From a virus, in the IMG/VR virus record IMGVR_UViG_3300000115_005261, positions 1-25,786 of that record: a DNA stretch of 25,786 bases; one strand, written 5' to 3'. A program made the translations under genes and the position numbers. Below the pieces are notes generated by a model, which saw only the letters and a program-made list of their open reading frames with translations, did not search any database and was not told the DNA's origin. The stretch's first letter is position 1, and every line of letters begins with the position of its first letter. Shown piece by piece: positions 14,597 to 22,788 of this stretch.

Positions 14597-15894
14597 TGAG
14601 AAATACATTTTATATAAGCTGTCCAATAGATACCTATTCAGGATATGGAGCAAGAAGTAGAGATTTCGTAAAAGCTATTATTGAGTCTGAAAAATATGAT
14701 GTAGTGATAGTACCTCAGAGGTGGGGTGATACTAGAAAGGGATTTATTAATGATTTTAAAGAATGGGGTTTTTTAAATAATTATTTAATGGACAATGTCA
14801 ACCTTCACAGAGAAAAACCTGACATTTGGTGCCAAATTACAGTACCTAATGAATTTCAAGCTATAGGTCGATATAATATAGGCTTAACTGCTGGTATTGA
14901 AACTACACAATGTGCGGCTTCATGGATAGAAGGATGCAATAGAATGAATTTAGTACTTACTTCTTCAACACATTCTAAAAATGTTTTAGAAATTACTAAA
15001 TATAAAGTAGTAGATAAAAACAACCCAGAAATATCAACAGAATTAAAGCTAACAACCCCCGTAGAAGTATTAATTGAAGGTGTTAATTTAAATGTATATA
15101 AACCTCTCAAAACCCCAATGACTAGTAATAAGCTATACAAACATATAGACTCAATCCCCGAGAATTTTGCATATTTGTTTGTAGGGCATTGGTTACAAGG
15201 AGAAATGGGTGAAGATAGAAAAAATGTAGGGTTAATGTTAAAAGCTTTTTATGAAGTTTTTAAGAATAAATCTAATGCCCCTGCATTAATTCTAAAATCA
15301 AGTTGTGGGAAGGGTTCACATATGGATCGAAGAGAAATAATGAGGAGGATAGATGCTATTAGAAAAACAATAGATGCTAAAATAATCCCTAATGTTTACT
15401 TAATACATGGAGATCTATCAGATGCTGAAATTAATGAACTTTACAACCATCCAAAAGTAAAATCAATGATTTCTGCTACAAAGGGTGAAGGTTTTGGTCG
15501 CCCCCTACTTGAATTTGCATTAACAGGTAAACCCGTCATAGCATCAGGGTGGTCAGGACAAACTGATTTTTTAGATAGTAAACATAATATATTATTAGGT
15601 GGAACTTTAACAAATATCCATCCATCAGCTCAACATCCCGAAATGTTAGTTGAAGGATCTAAATGGTTTTCTGTTGATCATGGCCAACTCGGAAATGCTT
15701 TAGTTGATGTTAAGAAAAACTATAAGGATTGGTATAAAAAGGGTAAAATCCATAAAAATATTTTAAAGAAGAATTTTAGTTATGAAAGCATGAAATCCCA
15801 AATATACGAAATTTTAGATAATAACATATCAAATATACCAGTGGCAGTAAAACTAACACTCCCAAAATTAAATTTACCAAAACTACAAAAATAA
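14596..15894 (+). CDS. GT-B glycosyltransferase, GT1/GT4-type
   Basis: The 432-residue protein starts FYISCPIDTYSGYGARSRDF, a front like that of GT-B transferases with an SGYG acceptor loop, and has the C-terminal donor motif ATKGEGFGRPLLEFALTGKP (about 293-312) followed by VIASGWSGQTDFL. The E-x7-E spacing of retaining enzymes is kept (GEGFGRPLLE). The middle segment VEVLIEGVNLNVYKPL is the domain linker. It is a paralogue-like neighbour of the first GT4 gene but not obviously a recent duplicate. Its start overlaps that gene by one base, so the two may act on successive sugars of the same glycan. Confidence 0.9.
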   Translation: MRNTFYISCPIDTYSGYGARSRDFVKAIIESEKYDVVIVPQRWGDTRKGFINDFKEWGFLNNYLMDNVNLHREKPDIWCQITVPNEFQAIGRYNIGLTAGIETTQCAASWIEGCNRMNLVLTSSTHSKNVLEITKYKVVDKNNPEISTELKLTTPVEVLIEGVNLNVYKPLKTPMTSNKLYKHIDSIPENFAYLFVGHWLQGEMGEDRKNVGLMLKAFYEVFKNKSNAPALILKSSCGKGSHMDRREIMRRIDAIRKTIDAKIIPNVYLIHGDLSDAEINELYNHPKVKSMISATKGEGFGRPLLEFALTGKPVIASGWSGQTDFLDSKHNILLGGTLTNIHPSAQHPEMLVEGSKWFSVDHGQLGNALVDVKKNYKDWYKKGKIHKNILKKNFSYESMKSQIYEILDNNISNIPVAVKLTLPKLNLPKLQK

Positions 15895-15898
15895 AATT

Positions 15899-16369
15899 AT
15901 GGATAACTTAATAGAATGCGATAGATGTGGATCTGATGCTTGTTATATGCAAGAGGTTAACCACGAAGTAAAAAACTACCAATGTTATGGGTGTGGTTTT
16001 ATAACTAATTCTTTACTAGTTGAAGGGTCACAGTTTTTTGAAGACCAGATGGAATTACTTCCTAGCTTATATAAAGAACTAATGGGGGAAGATAAAAATG
16101 GCAAAATTTGGATGCCTTCAACAGTAAATATGCCATCTTTAGGGATGATATTTGCTAATGGTAAAAGTGGTGCTAATTGGAAATGGGCTGCAGTGTTAGC
16201 CGTACCTGTTAAAGATGAAGAAAAAGAAAAATACCCAATCCCCAATAAAGAAGGAGAATTTTATGAGTGGAGGATGGATATGGAAACTATGAAAGAATTT
16301 GATGAATGTGATTACCTAGAAGCTTTAGATTATATAGGAATTTTTAATCAAGAGGAGAATGCAGATTAG
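15899..16369 (+). CDS. Zinc-ribbon protein of unknown function in the sugar cassette
   Basis: The N-terminus of this 156-residue protein has IECDRCGSDACYM and YQCYGCGF, giving C7, C10 and C29, C32: a four-cysteine zinc ribbon. The rest is acidic, with the Trp-containing stretch KIWMPSTVNMPSLG (about 70-83) and GANWKWAAVLAV (about 95-106), which reads like a compact domain. No catalytic motif was recognised. The end overlaps the next glycosyltransferase start by 11 bases. Zinc-ribbon proteins are common in T4-like phages; whether this one serves transcription or sugar modification is not shown. Confidence 0.65.
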   Translation: MDNLIECDRCGSDACYMQEVNHEVKNYQCYGCGFITNSLLVEGSQFFEDQMELLPSLYKELMGEDKNGKIWMPSTVNMPSLGMIFANGKSGANWKWAAVLAVPVKDEEKEKYPIPNKEGEFYEWRMDMETMKEFDECDYLEALDYIGIFNQEENAD

Positions 16370-16988
16370 TTATGCAGTAACCGTATGTGATGAGTTTCTT
16401 GAAATACAGAGACTCCTTTCACTATTACTAAACAATAAAAGAAGTCAAGATGAAATTGTAGTATTAGTTGATTTATCTAAAAATAAACCAACATCTGAAT
16501 TACTTAGGTACCTCCATGAATTAAGTTCTGAAGACTACATAACATTAGTTGAAGATAAGTTTAATAAGCACTTTGCTGATTGGAAAAATAAATTAACTAA
16601 AACCTGTAAGGGGGATTACATATTCCAAATAGATGCAGATGAATACCCTCATACAAATTTAATTACAAACTTACCATCTCTTTTAGAGGCTAACCCTGAA
16701 GTTGATATGTTAAGAGTCCCTAGAGTGAATACTGTAGACGGGCTTACAGAAGAACATATTAAGAAATGGGGTTGGAGGGTAAATGAAAAAGGTTGGATTA
16801 ATTGGGCTGATTGGCAGATGAGAATATATAAAAACCACCCAGATATTATATGGGTTAATAAAGTACATGAAGTGTTAGAGGGATATAAAGTGCATGGTAT
16901 GTTACCTTTAGAAGAAGAGTGGGCCTTATACCACCCAAAAGACATTAAACGTCAAGAAAAACAAAATAACTATTACGATACGATATGA
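16359..16988 (+). CDS. GT2-family glycosyltransferase (LgtF/WaaE-like)
   Basis: The 209-residue protein begins ISYAVTVCDEFLEIQRLL, the GT2 beta-alpha start. It has the LgtF/WaaE-type segment HFADWKNKLTKTCKGDYIF (about 67-85) leading into QIDADEYPH, in which D-A-D binds the metal and nucleotide sugar. The C-terminal NKVHEVL also occurs in this subfamily. It is cytoplasmic and inverting by family. A purine-rich AGAGGAG lies just before the ATG at 16359, unusual for this window, where most starts lack a Shine-Dalgarno, and the start overlaps the zinc-ribbon gene by 11 bases. The stop overlaps the epimerase start in ATGA. Confidence 0.87.
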   Translation: MQISYAVTVCDEFLEIQRLLSLLLNNKRSQDEIVVLVDLSKNKPTSELLRYLHELSSEDYITLVEDKFNKHFADWKNKLTKTCKGDYIFQIDADEYPHTNLITNLPSLLEANPEVDMLRVPRVNTVDGLTEEHIKKWGWRVNEKGWINWADWQMRIYKNHPDIIWVNKVHEVLEGYKVHGMLPLEEEWALYHPKDIKRQEKQNNYYDTI

Positions 16989-17983
16989 AAAAAACAGTTT
17001 TAATTACAGGTGTAGCGGGTTTACTTGGAAGTAGGCTAGCAGATTGGATTATAGAAAACAAACCAGAATATAAAGTTGTTGGAATTGACGATTTAAGTGG
17101 GGGTTATGAAGAAAATATTAACCCAAAAGTAGATTTTTGGCAAATGAACCTAACAGAACACCCTTTAGAAAATTGCTTTGAAGTAAATAACTTTGATTAT
17201 GTTTTTCACTTTGCGGCCTATGCAGCCGAAGGTTTATCTCCATTTATACGGTGTTATAACTATGATAATAATTTAAAATCAACGGCGCGTATAGTTAACG
17301 AGTGCATTAAAAACAACGTTAAAAGACTGGTATTTACGTCAACTTTAGCTGTATATGGTCATGGGGATGGGGGAATATTTGATGAAGACCAACAACAATC
17401 ACCTATAGACCCTTATGGAGTTGCAAAATATGCTTGTGAAATGGATATTCAAATAGCTAATGAGCAACATGGACTAGATTACACCATCATCAGACCTCAT
17501 AATGTTTATGGTATAAAACAAAATATATGGGACAAGTATAGAAATGTGCTTGGGATTTGGATGTATCAATATTTAAATGGAGAGCCTATGACAATATTTG
17601 GAGATGGTGATCAAACTAGAGCATTTAGCTTTATAGATGACTCAATTGAACCTCTATGGAATGCAGCTGTAAGACCAGAAGCTAGTAAACAAATAATTAA
17701 TTTAGGGGGAATTGAAGAAGTATCTATTAATGATGCCTGTTCTATTTTAAGAGAAGTTATAGGTGATGGAGAAATAGTTCATTTAGAAGGTAGACATGAA
17801 GTTAAACATTCTATCCCAACATATCAAAAGTCAATTGATTTATTAGGGTTTGAATATAAAACTTCAATGAAAGAAGGCTTAACACAAATGTGGGAATGGG
17901 CTAAAAAACAACCTATGAGAGATAGGTTTGTGTGGCCTTCATATGAAATTGAAAAAGGAATTTATAGTTATTGGAAAAAATGA
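16985..17983 (+). CDS. NAD-dependent nucleotide-sugar epimerase/dehydratase (GalE-like)
   Basis: The 332-residue protein is an extended short-chain dehydrogenase: the NAD-binding glycine motif ITGVAGLLGSRL (about 7-18; G9, G12, G15), FHFAAYA (about 74-80), FTSTLAVYG (about 117-125) and the active-site pair Y144 and K148 in DPYGVAKY. GalE-like relatives interconvert UDP-sugars; related enzymes are 4,6-dehydratases, and the exact reaction cannot be read off. It would supply a sugar donor for the neighbouring transferases. Its ATG overlaps the previous stop, and its own stop overlaps the following ATG. Confidence 0.9.
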   Translation: MKKTVLITGVAGLLGSRLADWIIENKPEYKVVGIDDLSGGYEENINPKVDFWQMNLTEHPLENCFEVNNFDYVFHFAAYAAEGLSPFIRCYNYDNNLKSTARIVNECIKNNVKRLVFTSTLAVYGHGDGGIFDEDQQQSPIDPYGVAKYACEMDIQIANEQHGLDYTIIRPHNVYGIKQNIWDKYRNVLGIWMYQYLNGEPMTIFGDGDQTRAFSFIDDSIEPLWNAAVRPEASKQIINLGGIEEVSINDACSILREVIGDGEIVHLEGRHEVKHSIPTYQKSIDLLGFEYKTSMKEGLTQMWEWAKKQPMRDRFVWPSYEIEKGIYSYWKK

Positions 17984-18777
17984 AGTTAAAGAAATTAATA
18001 AATAAAAGTTATTATTGTTCTATAGGTCATGTGGGCAGTGGAAGTGATTTAGAATTACATGAAAGGTACATACTATATAATCTAAAAGTATTAAAAGAAT
18101 TTAAACAACATTTAATTGTTGTCAATTATTCATCACCACTCCAAAAACAAAATACAGATTTATGGAAAAAATACTTCCCAGATTGTATAATAATCGATTT
18201 AGAACAAAATAGAGGCCATAACTTTGGGAATGCTGATACTGAAAATACCATAATTGATTATTGCCATACACATAACATAAAATGGATATGTAAATCTTCT
18301 CATGATGTAGTTTTTAACGAAAGTATTTTAGATATGGAAGTTGGAGATGGTCACGACTTTTACTATATGAATGGGGTTGGTTACGGCACTTTGAAAAAAT
18401 GTAACTTTGATTTTGATAAAATTATTAAAGAAGTTTTTTACCCCCAAACTAACTTTTACTTCATAGATACTACTAAAGTAGATTATCTGTATGATAAAGA
18501 ATATGTAAATGAAACCTATGACTACATTCAAAGTATAGAAAATTATAGTGGTAAAATTTGGAACTATATTCAGGGGTGGACCTGTGAAGATTTTTTAAGG
18601 AAGTGTGTAATTAGAAATAATCTTTCTAAATATCATTTGGTTTCTGAGGCAAATTATCGTACATTGTTGGAAATAGTTAAGAGTGGAAACATCCACGATA
18701 GCAGCCACAAAAATATTATGATAGGAGGAATATGTCATTTTCAACACCCCAATCAAAATGTTATTAATATAGTATAA
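17980..18777 (+). CDS. Divergent GT-A-like protein of unknown specificity
   Basis: I took the ATG at 17980, which overlaps the epimerase stop in ATGA; a TTG at 17971 would add three residues. The 265-residue product has a GT-A-like outline: strand LIVVNYSSP, a second block IIIDLEQNRGHNFGNA (about 70-85), then WICKSSHDVVFN (about 98-109) where GT2 enzymes carry the DxD region, and GWTCEDFLRKC (about 195-205) like the catalytic-base loop. The DxD itself is not clear (SSHD), so the fold call is weak. Aromatic and asparagine content is high. By position it belongs to the glycan cassette, as a transferase or a sugar-modifying partner. Confidence 0.55.
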   Translation: MKLKKLINKSYYCSIGHVGSGSDLELHERYILYNLKVLKEFKQHLIVVNYSSPLQKQNTDLWKKYFPDCIIIDLEQNRGHNFGNADTENTIIDYCHTHNIKWICKSSHDVVFNESILDMEVGDGHDFYYMNGVGYGTLKKCNFDFDKIIKEVFYPQTNFYFIDTTKVDYLYDKEYVNETYDYIQSIENYSGKIWNYIQGWTCEDFLRKCVIRNNLSKYHLVSEANYRTLLEIVKSGNIHDSSHKNIMIGGICHFQHPNQNVINIV

Positions 18778-18791
18778 AAAAATAAATAGTT

Positions 18792-19394
18792 ATGCCTATA
18801 AGTCTCCAACATGAGTTTAAATTTATCCATATCCCCAAAACTGGAGGTAGCAGTATAGAAAAAGCATTTAACCTTTTCCATAGACATAATTTATTTGTGC
18901 CCCGACATACTGAGGTTATTGAAGGTGTTAAATTTTCCCCTCAACACCTCACACATAATCTTATAGAACATGAATGTCCCTTTACAAAGGATTGGTTTTC
19001 TTTTACAGTTGTAAGAAATCCCTATACTAAACTCCTCTCTGAATATTTTTATATTAATGGGATTTTTGAAGGGGAGAAAGTTGAAAAATTTAATGAAGAT
19101 GAATTTAATTTTTGGATTGATAATAGTTTATTAAAATTTGATATGGATCATAAATTACCACAATATTCTTTTATAGATAAGGAGGTTGATATGATTTTAC
19201 GATTTGAAAATTTTGAAGAGGATTTTAATATATTACAACAAAAGCTAAACACTCACTATAAAATTACCCATACTAATCATGACAAGCGGGGATTTAATAA
19301 AAAAGAAATCATAGAATCCCTAAACCCATCTACTAAAGAAAAGATATATAGTATATTTAGGGGAGATTTTGAAAAATTTGACTATAAAAAATAA
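18792..19394 (+). CDS. PAPS-dependent sulfotransferase
   Basis: The 200-residue protein has the 5'-phosphosulfate loop FIHIPKTGGSSIEKAF (about 11-26, catalytic-type K16) and the 3'-phosphate motif VVRNPYTKLLSEYFY (about 73-87, R75 and S83), the two marks of the sulfotransferase superfamily. It resembles the carbohydrate sulfotransferase group (Sulfotransfer_2). Such enzymes move a sulfate from PAPS to a sugar hydroxyl. The final IFRGDFEKFDYKK also matches a common family end ('Y..DFE.F.Y'). It lies within the glycan cassette, so the likely product is a sulfated glycan. No signal peptide or membrane anchor is present, unlike many eukaryotic relatives. Confidence 0.87.
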   Translation: MPISLQHEFKFIHIPKTGGSSIEKAFNLFHRHNLFVPRHTEVIEGVKFSPQHLTHNLIEHECPFTKDWFSFTVVRNPYTKLLSEYFYINGIFEGEKVEKFNEDEFNFWIDNSLLKFDMDHKLPQYSFIDKEVDMILRFENFEEDFNILQQKLNTHYKITHTNHDKRGFNKKEIIESLNPSTKEKIYSIFRGDFEKFDYKK

Positions 19395-19401
19395 AAATCC
19401 T

Positions 19402-20112
19402 ATGATTAGAATATTCCAAAGACACTGTAACTTTTCTACAAATTCCGAACATAAACCTAGACCTGAATGGTTTGATAGGGAACAGATATTTGATTCTTTA
19501 CTCAAAACTTTAGACAATAGAGTAGAATATACAGCTTTCCATGATTCGGGTAATGGTGAAATTGAAGATCATTTCTTATCTGGTAAAGATGTTAATAAAA
19601 TATCAATGAAAGGTGGAAACGATGCCCAATCATTTCTTAACTTACTTAACTACGTAAATGATCAAGATTATGATGAGGAGGATATTATATATTTCCTTGA
19701 AGATGATTATCTGCATAAACCTCAATGGGTTGATGTTATGTTAGAAGGATTTAATGTCATAGGGGCTGATTATTATACTTTATATGACCACCCTGATAAG
19801 TATTGGGGAAATATGTATAGTAAATTAACATCCAAAATAATAGTAACTCCTTCAACACATTGGAGAACAACACCTTCTACAACAAACACATATGCTTGTA
19901 GGTTTAAAACCTTAAAAAAACATTTTGACATACACCTTCAGTATTGTGATTTAGTTGAAAAGTGGACTAAGGACCATGATAAGTTTACCCATCTTTGGAA
20001 TATTGGGTCTAATTTAATATCCTGCATCCCAGGATACTGTACCCATGTAGAAGGGGGTATGTTATCACCATTAACTAATTGGAAACAAGTATTAATCTGG
20101 AATAAAATATGA
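19402..20112 (+). CDS. GT-A-like glycosyltransferase-related protein
   Basis: A TTG start at 19369 would overlap the sulfotransferase, so I use the ATG at 19402, 7 bases after its stop, giving 236 residues. The protein starts with FQRHCNFSTNSEHKPRPEWF and has IIYFLEDDYLHKPQWVDVML in the centre (about 93-112), where EDDY sits after a hydrophobic strand, as the DxD of GT-A enzymes does. A later VTPSTHWRTTPSTTNTYAC loop (about 140-158) and a His-rich end are unusual. It overlaps the next gene by ATGA. I infer a metal-dependent transferase with unknown sugar and acceptor. Confidence 0.6.
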   Translation: MIRIFQRHCNFSTNSEHKPRPEWFDREQIFDSLLKTLDNRVEYTAFHDSGNGEIEDHFLSGKDVNKISMKGGNDAQSFLNLLNYVNDQDYDEEDIIYFLEDDYLHKPQWVDVMLEGFNVIGADYYTLYDHPDKYWGNMYSKLTSKIIVTPSTHWRTTPSTTNTYACRFKTLKKHFDIHLQYCDLVEKWTKDHDKFTHLWNIGSNLISCIPGYCTHVEGGMLSPLTNWKQVLIWNKI

Positions 20113-20900
20113 TCAGTATAATTATACCCACTTACCGAAATCCTAAATATTTAGATATATGTTTATTTTCTTGCATTAACCAACAACATTACAAAAATGA
20201 AATTATTGTTGCTGTAGATGGTTTTATTGAAGAAAGTCAAGAAGTATTAGATAAGTATAAAAAAGATATTAAAATACTAGACTTAGGAGAAAACCAAGGA
20301 ATGCAAACAGCTCTTAACTTAGCTGTTATGAATGCTACTAATGAGATAATTTTTATAGTAAATGATGATAATGTGTTTTGTAGTAAGTGGGATACCACAA
20401 TTACAGAAACACTAAAAGAAAGATCAGTATTAACTTTAAACCAAATAGAACCAACAGGTCCAGGCATATTTAATTTCCCAGTTAAAGACTTTGGCAGAAA
20501 CCCAAACACATTTAAATATGGAGAATTTATCAAGTACGAAGATTCTATAAAACAAGATTCATTAACTTTAGATGGGGGTATTTTCCCATTTGCCATGTAT
20601 AAAAAATATTATATGGCTGTTGGTGGGTTTGATACAATGTATCAATCTCCATTTATATGTGATTGGGATTTCTTTTTAAAATTGGACTTAATAGGGTTAG
20701 GTTTTTCTAGAACTCATAAAGCTCATCTATACCACTTTGGGAGTACAGCTACTAAAAATGGTAAGGAAGGGGATAAGTTTAAAGCAACCGAAGGACCTGC
20801 AGCTGAGGTGTTTAGGTATAAGTGGGGAATGCCTCCTAGATTATTTGAAAATAATTCACATCGTCCTAAAGGAAACATGGTTAAAGGGATTAAATTTTAA
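20109..20900 (+). CDS. GT2-family glycosyltransferase
   Basis: The 263-residue protein is a typical inverting GT-A enzyme: SIIIPTYRNPKYLDICL at the start, IIVAVDGF, LGENQGMQTALNLAVMNA (about 58-75), the metal site IFIVNDDNVF (about 79-88; NDDN in place of DxD) and a GGFDTMYQSPFICDWDFFL loop (about 176-194), in which CDWDF is the probable catalytic base region. It is cytoplasmic. It is the last gene of the sugar cassette, followed by 32 gene-free bases, and overlaps the previous gene by four bases. Confidence 0.9.
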   Translation: MISIIIPTYRNPKYLDICLFSCINQQHYKNEIIVAVDGFIEESQEVLDKYKKDIKILDLGENQGMQTALNLAVMNATNEIIFIVNDDNVFCSKWDTTITETLKERSVLTLNQIEPTGPGIFNFPVKDFGRNPNTFKYGEFIKYEDSIKQDSLTLDGGIFPFAMYKKYYMAVGGFDTMYQSPFICDWDFFLKLDLIGLGFSRTHKAHLYHFGSTATKNGKEGDKFKATEGPAAEVFRYKWGMPPRLFENNSHRPKGNMVKGIKF

Positions 20901-20932
20901 ATATTTATAATTAACATAAAACCCCTATTACT

Positions 20933-21262
20933 ATGAAAGAAGAAGAAGAAGATAATAAAGGTAGTGAAGAAGGGGCACCATATATAGAGTTAGTATGGAG
21001 TAGTACACAAGATTTAATTGATCTTCAATCCAATGAAGAATTTAGTGATTTTGTATTATTAAAATCTTATGGCACTATAAAGAAATCAATTGAAGATAAG
21101 TTGGATACCGCTGAATTATTTAACATATTTAATATGTCTATAATTATAGAATTAGATAGAAAAAATTTTTACATAGCACTCCAAAAAATTACCGAGTATT
21201 TTCTTAAAATTGAAGATTATGAAGAATGTCGTAAAATTAAAACCCTAATAGATAAGATATGA
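20933..21262 (+). CDS. Small acidic protein with UvrB/UvrC-like end motif
   Basis: This 109-residue acidic protein begins KEEEEDNKGSEEG and ends in ITEYFLKIEDYEECRKIKTLIDKI. The end recalls the short helical-hairpin motif of UvrB/UvrC-type proteins (E-D-Y-E-x-x-x-x-I-K-x-x-I-D), a motif often found at the C-terminus of small phage and bacterial proteins. The centre is helical and Ile-rich. Its stop overlaps the next small gene in ATGA. No function is assigned; the motif may mediate protein contacts. Confidence 0.6.
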   Translation: MKEEEEDNKGSEEGAPYIELVWSSTQDLIDLQSNEEFSDFVLLKSYGTIKKSIEDKLDTAELFNIFNMSIIIELDRKNFYIALQKITEYFLKIEDYEECRKIKTLIDKI

Positions 21263-21429
21263 TAAAATGGAAGTATTACCCTACAAGCAGCGTAAGTAAA
21301 GAACCTACAGGAACATTATATGCCTTAAATGAAGAACAAGCCTATAGCATAGCTAGTACGAGGAAAAATCTTGCATTAGAGCAATTTAAAAGGTTATTTG
21401 TAATATCAACCTTCGAGGATGGAATTTAA
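21259..21429 (+). CDS. Small 56-residue protein of unknown function
   Basis: The frame from ATG 21259 to TAA 21427-21429 fills the gap between two genes exactly: its ATG overlaps the previous stop (ATGA) and its end overlaps the next start by 11 bases. The sequence begins MIKWKYYPTSSVSKEPTG, continues with ALNEEQAYSIASTRKNLAL and ends in a basic and hydrophobic part (FKRLFVISTFEDGI). No motif is recognised. Overlapping ends of this kind are typical of real genes in this window. Confidence 0.6.
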   Translation: MIKWKYYPTSSVSKEPTGTLYALNEEQAYSIASTRKNLALEQFKRLFVISTFEDGI

Positions 21430-21820
21430 TATAGAAGGAGAAGATGAGATTAAGGATTTATTTAAATCCATCTTAGGCCCCGAAGTTAGAATTAAGGATA
21501 ATTTAGATACTACTGAAGAACTACTATTCATCAACACTATCAACAAATTACAGGACTCCCATATATTAGAAGAAAGTTTATTTGAAGACTATGGAATCTC
21601 TATAGCAGCAATAATAGATCCCTTATGGGAAGTTATTGAAAATGATTTTACTTATCTATATGGTGATCAAGCTAGAGAAACTATTAGTTGGTACATCCAT
21701 GGTAGGTTTGATTCAGATGGAAAAATTATTGACTTAGAACAAGAAGATGGTAAGTTAGTTAAATTATTAACCCCTAAAGATTTATGGGATTATATTAAAT
21801 TTAAAACAAAGCAACCATAA
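21419..21820 (+). CDS. Acidic protein of unknown function
   Basis: A 133-residue, strongly acidic protein rich in Glu, Asp and Ile, with a start overlapping the preceding small gene by 11 bases. The visible pieces are an N-terminal region EFNIEGEDEIKDLFKSIL, a helical middle TEELLFINTINKL and a Trp-containing end (DLWDYIKFKTK). No metal-binding or catalytic motif and no signal peptide can be seen. The acidic character could suit a DNA-mimic or an inhibitor, but that is only a possibility. It is followed by 81 non-coding bases. Confidence 0.55.
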   Translation: MEFNIEGEDEIKDLFKSILGPEVRIKDNLDTTEELLFINTINKLQDSHILEESLFEDYGISIAAIIDPLWEVIENDFTYLYGDQARETISWYIHGRFDSDGKIIDLEQEDGKLVKLLTPKDLWDYIKFKTKQP

Positions 21821-21901
21821 CGTGGGTTTTTATTAATTTCTATGTATTTTCTGGGAAATTTTTATAGTTATGCCATGAGTGTAATTTAAATAATACAACA
21901 C

Positions 21902-22159
21902 ATGAAGTTAAAAATGATACCCTGCAAGGTTTGTAAAAGACCAATGCCCGAACTTAGATTAACAGAATACAACTATCAAAGTTGTGTTGAGTGTTCTACT
22001 GTAGGGGCATATCAAGCAGTAAACACAACACAAGGGTCTGGTGACCATACTTGGAATGATATTCAAATTATGAGTAAAGAACAATATGATCTTTACCAAG
22101 ATGAAGTTAACCCCCAACCACGAATAAGTTTCGGAATAGAAAATAAAACTAAAAAATAA
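21902..22159 (+). CDS. Small zinc-finger-like protein
   Basis: The 85-residue protein has two CxxC pairs, IPCKVCKRP (C8, C11) and QSCVECST (C28, C31), spaced like a zinc ribbon or treble-clef knuckle. The tail is polar and unstructured in appearance (HTWNDIQIMSKEQYD, then PQPRISFG). It shares one base with the next gene (TAATG at its end), so it is coupled to the HTH-HNH protein. Nucleic-acid or protein binding is the usual role for such knuckles. Confidence 0.6.
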   Translation: MKLKMIPCKVCKRPMPELRLTEYNYQSCVECSTVGAYQAVNTTQGSGDHTWNDIQIMSKEQYDLYQDEVNPQPRISFGIENKTKK

Positions 22160-22785
22160 TGCCCAAAGCTAAACCACTTAGTCATGAATTGATAAAAGCC
22201 GCAATGGCCAAAACTAAATCAAATATGGCAGCTGCTCGATATTTGAATTGTTCATATCAACATTATAAAAAGTGGGCAAAGTTATATAATAGTGAAACAC
22301 ATAATAGCTTATTTGATGAACATAAAAACCAATCAGGTAAGGGAATACCTAAATTTTTAAGAGTTGGTGGTAAAGAACCAGCACTATTAGATTTAATAGA
22401 AGGTAGAGCAAATGCTTCATCATTTTCTCCTGAAAAGATAAAATATAGGCTTACTACTGAGGGGTATTTAGAGGAAAAATGTGCTCAATGTGATTTTCAA
22501 GAGAGAAGGGTATTAGATTATAAAATCCCACTTTTATTACATTTTAAAGATAACAATAAAAAAAATTATAAGTTAGAAAATATAGAAATGTTATGTTATA
22601 ACCATTATTTTCTCTCTGTGGGTGATATTTTTTCTGATAAACAAATTGAAAATCTATCAGTCGAACGTCCTATAAGTAAGGGTAAGGTTGATTGGGAAGT
22701 TGATGATTATCACCTACAACGTTTAAAAGAACTAGGTCTAGGTGATGATAGTCCTGAAGAATATGATATAATATCTAGAATATAA
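22159..22785 (+). CDS. HTH plus HNH-like protein
   Basis: The 208-residue protein has an N-terminal helix-turn-helix of Fis-like outline, KSNMAAARYLNCSYQHYKKW (about 20-39). Its C-terminal half has the layout of an HNH zinc-beta-alpha nuclease: C108 and C111 (CAQC), then LLLHFKDNNKKNYKLENIEM (H128, with N141 in ENIEM), then C146 and H149 in MLCYNHYF. In HNH nucleases 'HxxGxxxNN..ENL..LC..CH' is usual, so the core His and Asn are kept and the second metal pair is C/H. It may be a homing-type or a regulatory DNA-binding protein. It starts on the stop of the zinc-knuckle gene. Confidence 0.65.
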   Translation: MPKAKPLSHELIKAAMAKTKSNMAAARYLNCSYQHYKKWAKLYNSETHNSLFDEHKNQSGKGIPKFLRVGGKEPALLDLIEGRANASSFSPEKIKYRLTTEGYLEEKCAQCDFQERRVLDYKIPLLLHFKDNNKKNYKLENIEMLCYNHYFLSVGDIFSDKQIENLSVERPISKGKVDWEVDDYHLQRLKELGLGDDSPEEYDIISRI

Positions 22786-22788
22786 AAT

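Noticed and set aside
15801-15810. AATATACGAA, the exact reverse complement of the promoter core, inside a glycosyltransferase gene.
   Set aside because: It encodes conserved-looking residues of the gene, no - strand gene lies behind it, and a single chance hit is plausible.
14596-15894. DNA glucosyltransferase role for the GT-B genes, as with T4 alpha-gt or beta-gt.
   Set aside because: Not excluded, but the motifs are those of general GT4/GT1 enzymes and there is no hydroxymethylase-like gene in the window.
20237-20596. 119-residue - strand open frame inside a GT2 gene.
   Set aside because: The + strand carries a clear GT2 enzyme; the antisense frame shows no motif and no start context.
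21821-21901. 81-base gap, examined for an RNA gene or promoter.
   Set aside because: AT-rich with no TTCGTATATT, tRNA-like arms or strong hairpin; nothing can be supported.
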